From positions 1,302,001 to 1,366,000 of the forward strand of contig NZ_FOZS01000001.1 of NCBI RefSeq assembly GCF_900116205.1: 64,000 bases of DNA. Reading direction: 5' to 3'. The first letter of the stretch is position 1. Each line of letters starts with the position of its first letter. Positions 1 to 8,700 of the stretch are shown piece after piece. Under the pieces are notes generated by a model that worked only from the letters and a program-made list of their open reading frames with translations, was not told the origin of the DNA and searched no databases. Made by a program: the position numbers and the translations under genes. The DNA is from Halostagnicola kamekurae. Lineage in GTDB: Archaea; Halobacteriota; Halobacteria; Halobacteriales; Natrialbaceae.

Positions 1-122
1 ATCTATCGCGCGAACGGCACTCACAACTCTCGTATCGCCCGCCAAAAGCACTCGAGCAGAAACGAACACAATCAGATAGAAATATGAACGCATCCGCAGT
101 AGTTGGGAGCAGACAGACAGCT

Positions 123-890
123 ATGCTCCCCGCAGTCAGAAAACGCGAGATCGTCGAGTTGGTGTCCGAAGAGGGCGAATGTTCAGTCGGCGATCTCGCC
201 GCGGAGATGGACTGTTCGAAGGCGACGATTCGCCGTGACTTAAGCGACTTAGAAGACCGGAAGTTAATCGAGCGCTCACACGGCGGTGCGGTGCCGGTAA
301 CGACCGTCGGGAACGAACAGACCTACGGGCAAAAGGAAGTCCAGAACCTCGACGGGAAGATGCGAATCGGCGAGCGAGCCGCCGAGGAAATCACCGAGAA
401 TCAGGTCGTGTTCTTCGACGCTGGCTCGACGACGATGCAGGTGGCCAAGAACGCCCCCGAGAACAGGTCGTTCCTCGCGGTCACCAACTCGCCCGTTCTC
501 GCCCTCGAGCTCGGCGAACAGGCCAAGGACGTGAAACTCACCGGCGGATCGCTTCGCCACGAGACGCGAGCGCTCACCGGGCCGAGCGCGGAGCGGTTCA
601 TGGAACGCACGAATTTCGACGTGTTGTTCCTGGGGACGAACGCGATCAAACCACCCGAGGGATTGATGACGCCAAACGAGGACGAAGCCCGGCTCAAGTC
701 GCTCATGATCGAGAACGCGGGACGGGTCGTCCTCGTCTCGGACGGGTCGAAACTCGGCAAACAGAGTTTCGTGAAATTCGCCGAGGTCGAGGATATCGAC
801 GTGTTTATCACCGACGCGAAGCTGACCGACGAACAGCACGAACCGTTCGACGCCGCCGACGTAGAGGTAATCGAGGAGGTCGAGCAGTGA
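123..890 (+). CDS. glpR: DeoR/GlpR-family transcriptional regulator of sugar (fructose) metabolism
   Basis: A 255-residue DNA-binding regulator. An N-terminal DeoR-type helix-turn-helix (residues about 5-60, with recognition-helix text KATIRRDLSDLE) is followed by a DeoR C-terminal sugar-phosphate sensor domain (about 75-235). I chose the ATG at 123 (MLPAVRKREI) because family members begin this way; an in-frame ATG at 84 would add 13 residues without family similarity. The stop overlaps the GTG start of the phosphofructokinase gene (GTGA), so the two are translationally coupled. In Haloferax volcanii the homologue represses glucose and fructose catabolic genes including pfkB; the same role is inferred here from the identical gene order. 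Confidence 0.9.
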   Translation: MLPAVRKREIVELVSEEGECSVGDLAAEMDCSKATIRRDLSDLEDRKLIERSHGGAVPVTTVGNEQTYGQKEVQNLDGKMRIGERAAEEITENQVVFFDAGSTTMQVAKNAPENRSFLAVTNSPVLALELGEQAKDVKLTGGSLRHETRALTGPSAERFMERTNFDVLFLGTNAIKPPEGLMTPNEDEARLKSLMIENAGRVVLVSDGSKLGKQSFVKFAEVEDIDVFITDAKLTDEQHEPFDAADVEVIEEVEQ

Positions 891-1810
891 TTCTGACGGT
901 GACGCTCAACCCGGCGGTCGATCACACGCTGACCGTCGACGACTTCCCCGAGGCCGACCGGGTCGCACGGGCGAACGCCGCTCGCGTCGATCCCGGCGGA
1001 AAGGGGATCAACGTCTCGAAATATCTCGCCGAACTCGAGACCGAGACGGTCGCGACGGGCGTCGTCGGCGACTTCCTCGGTCGGTTCGTTCGCGATCGGT
1101 TGTCTGCGGGGGAAATAGAGGGCGATTTCGTCGAAATCGACGGTCGAACCAGGCTCAATACGACGATCCTGACCGACGACGCGGAGTTCAAGATAAACCA
1201 CGACGGACCGCGGGTTTCGGCGGACGCAATCGACGAACTCCTCGAGACGATCGAGCGAAACGCACCCGACACCGTGGTCGTCGGCGGCAGTCTGCCGCCG
1301 GGTCTCGGCCCCGACGCGATCGATCGAATCGCCCGCGCTAGCGACTGGGAGACCGTCGTCGACGTCGGCGGATCAATACTCGAAGCGCTCGAGGCATCGT
1401 ACGCGCTGTGTAAACCCAATCGCGAGGAACTCGCGACGGCGACCGGCCGCCCGGTGAACTCGCTCGAGGACTGTTACGACGCGGTCGAGACGCTTCGTCG
1501 AATGGGGTACGACCGGGTTATCGCGTCTCTGGGTGCAGACGGCGCGATCATGTCGACCCCGGAAGAGCGCATCCACGCGGGAGCGCTCGAGACCGAGGTC
1601 GTCGACACGGTCGGTGCCGGCGATTCGCTGCTGGCGGGCGTTCTGGCTGCGCTGGATGGTGGAGCGACGGACCGGGAAGCGTTACGAACCGGCGTTGCAG
1701 TCGCTTCGCGGGTCGTTTCGGTTCCCGGAACCGATATTCCGCCGCTCGACGAACTCGCCGGGACGACCGATCGCGTCGCCGTTTCGGCGTCGGCCGACCG
1801 CTCCAGATAG
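887..1810 (+). CDS. pfkB: 1-phosphofructokinase (PfkB family)
   Basis: A 307-residue PfkB/ribokinase-family sugar kinase. It shows the N-terminal substrate motif DPGGKGINVSK (about 36-46) and the C-terminal ATP/anion-hole signature DTVGAGDSLLAG with catalytic base Asp246. It starts with GTG inside the stop codon of glpR. It phosphorylates the fructose 1-phosphate made by the PTS encoded downstream to fructose 1,6-bisphosphate in the cytoplasm. The specificity for fructose 1-phosphate is inferred from the locus; by sequence alone other PfkB sugars cannot be excluded. Confidence 0.92.
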   Translation: MILTVTLNPAVDHTLTVDDFPEADRVARANAARVDPGGKGINVSKYLAELETETVATGVVGDFLGRFVRDRLSAGEIEGDFVEIDGRTRLNTTILTDDAEFKINHDGPRVSADAIDELLETIERNAPDTVVVGGSLPPGLGPDAIDRIARASDWETVVDVGGSILEALEASYALCKPNREELATATGRPVNSLEDCYDAVETLRRMGYDRVIASLGADGAIMSTPEERIHAGALETEVVDTVGAGDSLLAGVLAALDGGATDREALRTGVAVASRVVSVPGTDIPPLDELAGTTDRVAVSASADRSR

Positions 1811-2044
1811 TTCACGATCAGTTATGATCGAATGGACTCCATCGATGTTCGCGTGCTCGACTCTGATCGATCGATGCTCGAGTTCGGACTCCGACTACAT
1901 GCTGAATCTAACACACATTCGAAGCCGATTTTCGGTAGGCAGTTCGATAAACTTCGTGAACGCGCTAGTGTTTTATCCGGATTTTATATCCAGAAACAAT
2001 CGTATTCGAAGATTATATTGATTAATACAGAGGTTATATAGACC
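1811..2044 (+). promoter_or_regulatory. AT-rich promoter region of the fructose PTS operon
   Basis: A 234-base gap between pfkB and the EIIC gene. Its last 100 bases are strikingly AT-rich for this genome, with several TATA-like stretches (about 1974-1988 and 2010-2040). No convincing gene is present. It probably holds the inducible promoter of the downstream PTS genes, separate from the glpR-pfkB transcript; the GlpR binding site could not be pinned down. Confidence 0.6.
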
Positions 2045-3244
2045 ATGCCATCAGCAGACAAAGCAGAAACCGCACTCCGGTCGCACGTCACCACGGTCAA
2101 AGAGGACGTGATGACCGGCGTGTCGTTCATGATTCCGTTCGTCACGATCGGGGGAATATTCACTGCGCTGGCGTACGCCGTCGCCGAGCTTCCCGATAGC
2201 GTTCTCGGCGTTACCTTGCCCGGCGCGGGAGCAACGACGGAGACGGTCTTCCAATCGACGGGAACGCTTCCGTGGTATCTGGGTGAAATCGGCGGACTCG
2301 GTCTGACGATGATGGTCCCCATTCTGGGGGCGTACATCGCCTACGCGATCGCCGATCGGCCAGGACTGGCACCAGGGTTCATCCTGTCGTGGGCGGTCCA
2401 GCAAACAGCGATCATCGGGGCCGCCGGCTCGCTCGTCGGCTTCACCGCGGACGGTGCCTCCGCCGGATTCCTCGGCGCACTGATCGCGGGGCTTCTGGCC
2501 GGGTACGTCGCTCGGTGGATCAAGGGCTGGTCGGTGCCGTCCGTCGTCGAACCCATGATGCCGGTATTGATTATCCCGGTGTTAACGACCGCGCTTCTGG
2601 CACCGCTCGTGGTCGTCGGACTCGGGGTTCCGATCGCGATCGTCGACGACACGTTGACGACGGTCCTCGGCTCTATGACTGGAGCGAACGCGCTCCTGCT
2701 CGGGGCGGTTCTGGGTGCGATGATGGCGGCCGATATGGGCGGCCCCATCAACAAAGTCGCGTACGTGTTCGCCACCGCGCTCGTCGGCGACCAGATTTTC
2801 GGACCGATGGCCGCCGTGATGATCGCCGGCATGACGCCGCCGCTCGGTCTGGCGCTCTCTAACTTCATCGCCCCCCAGAAGTACTCCGCCGAGATGTACG
2901 AGAACGCCAAAGCGGCGGTGCCCCTCGGTCTCGCGTTCATCACCGAGGGTGCGATTCCCTACGCCGCGGCCGATCCGCTCCGCGTCATCCCGAGTTGTAT
3001 GATCGGGAGCGCGACCGCCGGTGCGACCGCGCTCTGGCTCGGCGTGACCATGCCCGCGCCCCACGGCGGCATCTTCGTGTTCCTGCTTTCGAGCAAAGCG
3101 CTCGTCTTCCTCGGGTGTATCGCACTCGGCACGATAGTGACCGCGACCGTCGCAACGGCTATCAAACCGGACTTCGAGAAAACGGTCGCCGACGTCGATG
3201 CCGAAACGGGCCCGACCGCACAGGCGGCCCAGACGAACGACTGA
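2045..3244 (+). CDS. ptfC: PTS fructose-specific EIIC component
   Basis: A 399-residue membrane permease of the fructose PTS, with about nine to ten hydrophobic segments. The conserved sugar-binding motif is seen as FITEGAIPYAAADPLR (about residues 299-314), and MAADMGGPINKVAY is another family hallmark. It stands alone as EIIC, without fused EIIA or EIIB domains, as is usual in haloarchaea. It moves fructose across the membrane while EIIB phosphorylates it at C1. First gene of the ptfC-ptfA-ptsH-ptsI-ptfB run. Confidence 0.95.
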   Translation: MPSADKAETALRSHVTTVKEDVMTGVSFMIPFVTIGGIFTALAYAVAELPDSVLGVTLPGAGATTETVFQSTGTLPWYLGEIGGLGLTMMVPILGAYIAYAIADRPGLAPGFILSWAVQQTAIIGAAGSLVGFTADGASAGFLGALIAGLLAGYVARWIKGWSVPSVVEPMMPVLIIPVLTTALLAPLVVVGLGVPIAIVDDTLTTVLGSMTGANALLLGAVLGAMMAADMGGPINKVAYVFATALVGDQIFGPMAAVMIAGMTPPLGLALSNFIAPQKYSAEMYENAKAAVPLGLAFITEGAIPYAAADPLRVIPSCMIGSATAGATALWLGVTMPAPHGGIFVFLLSSKALVFLGCIALGTIVTATVATAIKPDFEKTVADVDAETGPTAQAAQTND

Positions 3245-3292
3245 TCGCCCTACGTTTAACAACCGCTCACCGCTAGACAACACGCATTCACC

Positions 3293-3769
3293 ATGACTGA
3301 AACACTCTCCGAAGATAGAATCGAGACGCTCGCCCCCACCGAACACATCTCGCTCGAGTCGCCGCCCGCCGACAAACGAGACTGCATCGAATACCTCCTG
3401 GACCTGCTCGTCGAGGCGGACCGGGTCGACGACCGCGAGACGGCCCTCGAGGCGCTACTGGCTCGCGAGGAGGAGACGACGACCGGCGTCGGCATGGGTA
3501 TCGGGATCCCCCACGCCCAGACCGAAGCCGTCAGCGAGCCGTCCGTGGCGTTTACCCGCTCGGAGGAGGGCGTCGACTTCGGCTCGATGGACGGCGAACC
3601 CGCCCGTCTCATCTTCATGATTCTTGTCCCCGAATCCGGCGCGGACGAACACCTCTCGATCCTGAGTACGCTCTCTCGAGCGCTCATGCACGACGAGACG
3701 CGCGATGAGCTGTACGCCGCGGAGACACCCGAAGACGTACAGGCAGTCCTCACGGAGGCGATCGCATGA
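3293..3769 (+). CDS. ptfA: PTS fructose-specific EIIA component
   Basis: A 158-residue cytoplasmic phosphocarrier with a PTS EIIA type-2 domain. The phosphorylated histidine is His74 in GIGIPHAQT. It accepts phosphate from HPr and passes it to EIIB. It lies 48 bases after ptfC, and its stop overlaps the ATG of ptsH (ATGA), showing translational coupling. Confidence 0.94.
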   Translation: MTETLSEDRIETLAPTEHISLESPPADKRDCIEYLLDLLVEADRVDDRETALEALLAREEETTTGVGMGIGIPHAQTEAVSEPSVAFTRSEEGVDFGSMDGEPARLIFMILVPESGADEHLSILSTLSRALMHDETRDELYAAETPEDVQAVLTEAIA

Positions 3770-4056
3770 GCGCAGAACGAACCGTGACAATCGTTCCCGA
3801 GGCCGGATTGCACGCGCGACCGGCCGCGAAATTCGTCGAAACGGTGAACGATCACGAGTCGGACGTGCAGGTCGGCCTCGCCGACGAGGACGACCTCATC
3901 GCCGCCGGAAGCATGATCGCGGTCACCAGCCTCGGTGCCGAAGCTGGCGAAGAAGTCCGACTCGTCGCGGACGGACCGGACGAAGAAACGACGCTCGATG
4001 CCCTCGAGCGCGTTCTGACCACACCAGAGGACGAGATCGCAGATGCAGACAGTTAG
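3766..4056 (+). CDS. ptsH1: Phosphocarrier protein HPr
   Basis: A 96-residue HPr. The active-site histidine is His16 in EAGLHARPA. The regulatory-site region reads AAGSMIAVTSLG; with no HPr kinase gene in this window, regulatory phosphorylation is not supported here. It relays phosphate from EI to EIIA. It overlaps ptfA at its start and is followed 4 bases later by ptsI. Confidence 0.94.
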   Translation: MSAERTVTIVPEAGLHARPAAKFVETVNDHESDVQVGLADEDDLIAAGSMIAVTSLGAEAGEEVRLVADGPDEETTLDALERVLTTPEDEIADADS

Positions 4057-4060
4057 ATCG

Positions 4061-5758
4061 ATGCCGGAACGCACACTCACTGGAACGGGGGCGACGCCAC
4101 GATCCGGCGTCGGGACGGTCGTCTGGTACAGTACATCGACCGACCTTCCGGACCCGGATTCCGTTTCCGTCGATCCGGAGAGCGAGCGCGAACGGTTCGA
4201 AGACGCACGCGAGATGGCTCGAGACGAACTCGAGGCCGAACGGGAACGGACCGAAGAACGCGTCGGCGAGCAGGAAGCCGAGGTCTTCGATGCCCACTTG
4301 CAGTTCCTCGCGGACCCGCAGATCGAAGACGGCGTCGAGCGCGCGACCGACGACGGACTCCCGGCCGAGAACGCGGTAACGCGGGCGTTCGCCGACCCGA
4401 TCGAACAGTTCGAGGGAATGGACGGCCGGATGGCCGAGCGAGCGGACGACCTGCGCGACGTTCGCGATCGGCTCGTCAGGCTGCTCACCGACGGCGATCG
4501 AGTCGATCTCGGCAGCCTTCCCGAGGGGTCGGTCGTGCTCGCCGATCGGCTCACGCCGAGCGACACGGCACAGCTCGATCCAGATCGCGTCGCCGGGTTC
4601 GCCACCGCCACGGGCGGACGGACCTCGCACGCGGCGATCTTCGCCCGGTCGCTGGCGCTTCCGGCCGTCGTCGGCGTCGGTGACGACCTCCGCGACGTCG
4701 AAAGCGACGCGACGGTCGTCGTCGACGGCGACGCCGGCGAACTCGTCGTCGATCCGAGCGACAAGCGCCGGGAGACGGCACGGACCACCCACGAGGAGAC
4801 GATCCACGAAGACCCGGTAACGACCGCCGACGGGACCGCCGTCGAAGTCGCCGCGAACGTCGGCCAGCCCGCCGAACTCGAGGGCGCGAAGGCGCGTGGG
4901 GCCGACGGTATCGGTCTCTACCGCACGGAGTTCCTATTTCTCGACCGCGAGCAGGCACCGGACGAGACAGAGCAGTACGAAGCGTATACGGACGCCCTCG
5001 AGACGTTCCCCGACGGTCGCGTCGTCGTCCGGACGCTCGACATCGGCGGCGACAAGCAGATTCCCTACCTCAACCTGCCCGACGAGGAGAATCCCTTCCT
5101 CGGGGAGCGGGGGATCCGACGCTCGCTCGGTCCCGACGCCGACCTGTTCGAGACGCAGCTTCGAGCGCTGTTTCGAGCAGCTGCGGATGGTGACGGACAG
5201 CTGTCGGTTATGTTCCCAGTCGTCGCGACGCCCGAGGAACTCGACGCCGCACTCGAGACAGTCGAGGCGGTCGCGGAGACGCTCGAGGCGGAGGGAGTCG
5301 ACTATTCGATCCCCGAACTCGGCGTGATGATCGAAACCCCCGGCGCCGTCTTCGCCGCGCCGGAGCTTGCCGAACGGGTCGAGTTCCTCAGCATCGGAAC
5401 GAACGATCTCACCCAGTACGTTATGGCCGCAGCGCGCGAAAACGAACGCGTCGCGGAGCTCCGAGATCCGCGTCGACCGGCCGTCTTGCGGGCCATCGCC
5501 CGAACGATCGAGGCCGCCCACGAAAACGATGCGTGGGTCGGCATGTGCGGGGAGATGGCCGGGGACCCGGATCTGACCGAACTCCTCGTCGGTCTCGGAC
5601 TCGACGAGCTCAGTATGAGCGCGGTCACCGTTCCAGACGTCAAAGCGACCGTCCGATCGATCGAAACCGAGACGGCGACGGAGTACGCCTCTCGGGCGCT
5701 CGAGGCACCGACCAGAGAGCACGTTATCGACCGAATCCAACGCAACACCGACCAATGA
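4061..5758 (+). CDS. ptsI: PTS enzyme I (phosphoenolpyruvate-protein phosphotransferase)
   Basis: A 565-residue enzyme I that takes phosphate from phosphoenolpyruvate and hands it to HPr. The phosphohistidine is His190 in GGRTSHAAIFAR, matching position 189 of bacterial EI. The C-terminal PEP-binding TIM barrel has the EFLSIGTNDLTQY stretch and the GMCGEMAGDP motif with the catalytic cysteine. An in-frame ATG at 4043 would overlap ptsH; I prefer 4061 (MPERTLTGTG), which matches the usual haloarchaeal N terminus and leaves a 4-base gap. Its stop overlaps the start of ptfB. Confidence 0.94.
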   Translation: MPERTLTGTGATPRSGVGTVVWYSTSTDLPDPDSVSVDPESERERFEDAREMARDELEAERERTEERVGEQEAEVFDAHLQFLADPQIEDGVERATDDGLPAENAVTRAFADPIEQFEGMDGRMAERADDLRDVRDRLVRLLTDGDRVDLGSLPEGSVVLADRLTPSDTAQLDPDRVAGFATATGGRTSHAAIFARSLALPAVVGVGDDLRDVESDATVVVDGDAGELVVDPSDKRRETARTTHEETIHEDPVTTADGTAVEVAANVGQPAELEGAKARGADGIGLYRTEFLFLDREQAPDETEQYEAYTDALETFPDGRVVVRTLDIGGDKQIPYLNLPDEENPFLGERGIRRSLGPDADLFETQLRALFRAAADGDGQLSVMFPVVATPEELDAALETVEAVAETLEAEGVDYSIPELGVMIETPGAVFAAPELAERVEFLSIGTNDLTQYVMAAARENERVAELRDPRRPAVLRAIARTIEAAHENDAWVGMCGEMAGDPDLTELLVGLGLDELSMSAVTVPDVKATVRSIETETATEYASRALEAPTREHVIDRIQRNTDQ

Positions 5759-6249
5759 AACTCGTCGCAATTACGTCCTGTCCGACAGGTATCGCACACA
5801 GCCAGATGGCAGCAGAGAACATAGAGACCACCGCCCGCGAGCAAGGCCACGACATCCAAGTCGAGGTCCAGGGCGCGATGGGTGCCGAAAACGAGCTTAC
5901 GGCCGACGATATCGACGACGCCGATGCCGTTATCATCGCCGCGGACACGGCCGTCAATCAGGACCGTTTCGATCACAAGCCCGTCGTCGAGGGAACCGTC
6001 AAGGACGGGGTCAACGACGCCGAGGGACTGATCGAGGACGCAGTGCAACTCGCCGAGGGCGGCGAGACGGGCACCGTCGAAGCGAGCGACCGCGACGCCG
6101 GTTCGGAGACGGGCGATGGCGCTGGGACGGCAGCGGAGAACGAAGAGACGACGTCGGCTCGAGAGACCGATACCGATGCCGACACCAAACAGCTCGGCGG
6201 CGACCCATCGAAAGGGCTCTTCGCCCGGCTCCGGAGGCTATTCTCGTGA
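5755..6249 (+). CDS. ptfB: PTS fructose-specific EIIB component
   Basis: A 164-residue protein. The first ~100 residues are a fructose-type EIIB domain whose phosphorylated cysteine is Cys9 in TSCPTGIAHSQMA. The ATG overlaps the stop of ptsI (ATGA). The last ~60 residues form an acidic, low-complexity linker ending in a short basic-hydrophobic tail, GLFARLRRLFS, which is not part of the EIIB fold and could touch the membrane or EIIC (inference). It completes the phosphorelay EI-HPr-EIIA-EIIB-EIIC. Confidence 0.93.
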   Translation: MKLVAITSCPTGIAHSQMAAENIETTAREQGHDIQVEVQGAMGAENELTADDIDDADAVIIAADTAVNQDRFDHKPVVEGTVKDGVNDAEGLIEDAVQLAEGGETGTVEASDRDAGSETGDGAGTAAENEETTSARETDTDADTKQLGGDPSKGLFARLRRLFS

Positions 6250-6347
6250 GTGGCCAGCTGGCCGCCGAACTCGAGACGAACGCAGCGGGCGTTACGTATC
6301 GACGGAGCGGACCGCGAGCCGACGGAAGCCGCGACGAGCGGGTGTAA
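6246..6347 (+). CDS. Possible 33-residue ORF between ptfB and fbp
   Basis: A short reading frame that starts with GTG inside the stop of ptfB (GTGA overlap) and ends with TAA three bases before the ATG of the phosphatase gene. The peptide (MSGQLAAELE at its start) is not recognised. The fit at both ends suggests it may help translational coupling, but open frames of this size occur by chance in high-GC DNA, so it may not be a gene. Confidence 0.3.
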   Translation: MSGQLAAELETNAAGVTYRRSGPRADGSRDERV

Positions 6348-6350
6348 TCG

Positions 6351-7187
6351 ATGACGGCGGTAGACCCGATCGTCGATGCGCTCGTCTCGAGCGTCCCCGA
6401 CGTCCGTGAGAAATTGCGTACGGCCCGCGGAAAGACGGCGACGGAAAACCCGAGTGGCGACGTTCAGTCGGCCGCCGACCGGGAGATCGACCGGCTCTTT
6501 CGCGAGCGGGTGAGCGCCCTCGAGGCGGTCGGTGCGTACGCGAGCGAAGAACGCGAGGCCGTCGAAGACGTCGGCGACGGGTTTAGCGTCGCCATCGATC
6601 CGCTCGACGGGTCGTCGAATCTCCGATCGAACAACATCGTCGGAACCGTCGTTGGGATTTACGACGGGCCGCTTCCGGCCAGCGGTCGCGATCTCGTCGC
6701 CAGCATGGTGCTCCTCTACGGACCGTACACGACGATAACGGTCGCAGTCGACGGGACGGTCACGCGACACGTCGTCGACGACGGACGTATCGTGGACTCG
6801 AGTCCCGTGGCCATCCCCGACGAGGGCGACATCTGCGGGTTCGCCGGCTCGACGAACGAGTGGCCGGAGGCCGTCCGAGACTGCTGGAGCGAGTTCCATC
6901 GGAAGCACAAACTTCGGTACACGGGAGCGATGGTTGCGGACATCAACCATTTACTCGTCGACGGTGGCGTGGTCGGCTACCCCGAGCGAACCACGAGTCC
7001 GAGCGGGGACCTTCGACTCCAGTACGAAGCGAACCCGATCGCGTACATCGTCGAAGCCGCAGGCGGCCAGTCCTCGACCGGTCAAAAATCGATCCTCGAC
7101 CGCACGCCGGAAACACTCCACGAGCACACTCCCGCCTACTTCGGGAATGCCGAGCGGATCGGTCTCCTCGAGTCGACGCTGTCGTGA
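6351..7187 (+). CDS. fbp: Class I-like fructose-1,6-bisphosphatase
   Basis: A 278-residue phosphatase of the inositol monophosphatase/FBPase superfamily. The metal-binding motif DPLDGSSNL is at residues 83-91, preceded by a YASEE stretch. The C-terminal part has the FBPase-specific texts RYTGAMVADINHLL and LRLQYEANPIAYIVEAAGG, which point to class I FBPase rather than a simple inositol phosphatase. It is shorter than bacterial or eukaryotic class I enzymes (about 330 residues). It would dephosphorylate fructose 1,6-bisphosphate to fructose 6-phosphate, linking the PTS/PfkB product to gluconeogenesis. It is 101 bases after ptfB on the same strand and may share its transcript. Confidence 0.85.
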   Translation: MTAVDPIVDALVSSVPDVREKLRTARGKTATENPSGDVQSAADREIDRLFRERVSALEAVGAYASEEREAVEDVGDGFSVAIDPLDGSSNLRSNNIVGTVVGIYDGPLPASGRDLVASMVLLYGPYTTITVAVDGTVTRHVVDDGRIVDSSPVAIPDEGDICGFAGSTNEWPEAVRDCWSEFHRKHKLRYTGAMVADINHLLVDGGVVGYPERTTSPSGDLRLQYEANPIAYIVEAAGGQSSTGQKSILDRTPETLHEHTPAYFGNAERIGLLESTLS

Positions 7188-7273
7188 CGGTCGCTCCAAC
7201 GCTACCGCGACGGTCGATCGGGTGGGCGTACTCTCACGCGGCCGCGTGACTACCGAACGGTTGCTGACTGGTT

Positions 7274-7648
7274 TCAGAACTGGTACCGGCGCTCGTCGTC
7301 CATCGACGGATAGTTGTCGGCACCGGTCATCTCGTCGAAGGTCATCCCCGAGAGGTACTCGTCGTAGGTGACGTCGAATCCGGAGCGCAGGTGAAAATCG
7401 AGGTTCCCGGATTCGACCGTCGTCTGAAAGAGCATGTGGACCGCGCGTCGGACGAGTTCGTCCGTCGATTCGGGCTCCATGGCGGTCTCGAGCAGCGCAA
7501 GTTCGTTTCTCGTCTCCCGGTCTAGCGCCACCTCGAGTTCGTCGCCCAGACTCGAGTACGATTCCGTAATCTCGTCGTTGAGGTCGTCGAGAGTCACATA
7601 CTGGTGGACTCGAGTCGGTCGTATAGGGCTTTCGTGCTCGTCCGACAT
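7274..7648 (-). CDS. Conserved haloarchaeal protein of unknown function
   Basis: A 124-residue acidic, soluble protein with no domain I recognise. The start at 7648 (MSDEHESP) is preferred over an in-frame codon at 7672. Internal text such as LDDLNDEITESYSSLGDELEVALDRETRNELALLETAM suggests a helical protein; it contains no cysteine pairs or membrane segment. It is divergent from mutY, 55 bases away, so the two share a promoter region. Confidence 0.7.
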   Translation of the reverse strand: MSDEHESPIRPTRVHQYVTLDDLNDEITESYSSLGDELEVALDRETRNELALLETAMEPESTDELVRRAVHMLFQTTVESGNLDFHLRSGFDVTYDEYLSGMTFDEMTGADNYPSMDDERRYQF

Positions 7649-7703
7649 CGCAGCGGTCTCGCGGATCACCACGCCTAAACCGTCGCTTCCCTAACTCCCG
7701 GCG

Positions 7704-8642
7704 ATGACAGACGCGCCAGCCGAGCAGGGTCGCCAGACGGCGTGGACGCTTCCGGAGGACCTCGAGGCCGTCCGAACGGCGCTGATCGAGTGGTACGCGG
7801 ACGACCACCGTTCGTTCCCGTGGCGCGAGACCGACGACGCCTACGAGATCCTCGTCAGCGAGGTGATGAGCCAGCAGACCCAACTCGGTCGCGTCGTTGA
7901 GGCCTGGGAGGCGTTTCTCGAACGCTGGCCGACGACAGCGGATCTGGCCGCAGCGGATCGATCCGCTGTCGTCGGCTTCTGGACGTCTCACAGCCTCGGG
8001 TACAACAACCGGGCGAAGTACCTCCACGAGGCCGCCCAGCAGGTCGAAGCCGAGTACGACGGCGAGTTTCCCGAGACGCCCGACGAACTCGAGGAACTGA
8101 TGGGTGTCGGACCCTACACCGCCAACGCGGTCTCGAGTTTCGCGTTCAACGCCGGCGACGCCGTCGTCGATACCAACGTAAAGCGGGTCGTCTACCGCGC
8201 GTTCGATATCCCAGACGACGACGATGCGTTCGAAACGGCCGCAAACCGACTCATGCCCGACGGCCGCTCGAGGGTCTGGAACAACGCCATCATGGAACTC
8301 GGTGGCGTCGCGTGTGAAAAGACGCCCCGCTGTGACGAGGCCGGGTGTCCGTGGCGCGAGTGGTGTCACGCCTATCAGACCGGCGACTTCACGGCTCCCG
8401 ACGTTCCCACCCAGCCGAGTTTCGAGGGGAGCCGCCGACAGTTCCGAGGACGCGTGATTCGACTCCTCGACGAGCACGACGAGATGGAGCTCGACACGCT
8501 CGGCCATCGAATTCGCGTCGACTACGCGCCCGACGGCGAGCACGGGCGGGAGTGGCTTCGGGGCCTCCTTTCTGATCTTTCTGACGACGGTCTCGTCCAA
8601 GTCGAGAAACGGAGCGATCGAACGATCGTTCGCCTTCGATAG
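7704..8642 (+). CDS. mutY: A/G-specific adenine DNA glycosylase
   Basis: A 312-residue HhH-GPD base-excision-repair glycosylase that removes adenine mispaired with 8-oxoguanine. Visible features are the catalytic glutamate Glu53 in SEVMSQQTQ, the hairpin ELMGVGPYTANAV (131-143), the catalytic aspartate Asp156 in VVDTNVKRV, and four cysteines for a [4Fe-4S] cluster at 204, 210, 215 and 221. The cysteine spacing is C-x5-C-x4-C-x5-C, not the usual C-x6-C-x2-C-x5-C. The C-terminal ~75 residues look like a winged helix and not the NUDIX-like domain of bacterial MutY. Confidence 0.92.
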   Translation: MTDAPAEQGRQTAWTLPEDLEAVRTALIEWYADDHRSFPWRETDDAYEILVSEVMSQQTQLGRVVEAWEAFLERWPTTADLAAADRSAVVGFWTSHSLGYNNRAKYLHEAAQQVEAEYDGEFPETPDELEELMGVGPYTANAVSSFAFNAGDAVVDTNVKRVVYRAFDIPDDDDAFETAANRLMPDGRSRVWNNAIMELGGVACEKTPRCDEAGCPWREWCHAYQTGDFTAPDVPTQPSFEGSRRQFRGRVIRLLDEHDEMELDTLGHRIRVDYAPDGEHGREWLRGLLSDLSDDGLVQVEKRSDRTIVRLR

Positions 8643-8700
8643 GCCGGTTCAGACTGGCTGAACTATTTCACCCCGATCGTTTTCGCGTTGGCTTGTCCGA

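Noticed and set aside
3256-4788. 510-residue minus-strand open frame
   Set aside because: Antisense to ptfA, ptsH and ptsI; serine/arginine-rich shadow.
6951-8600. 549-residue minus-strand open frame
   Set aside because: Antisense to fbp and mutY and overlapping the minus-strand unknown gene in another frame.
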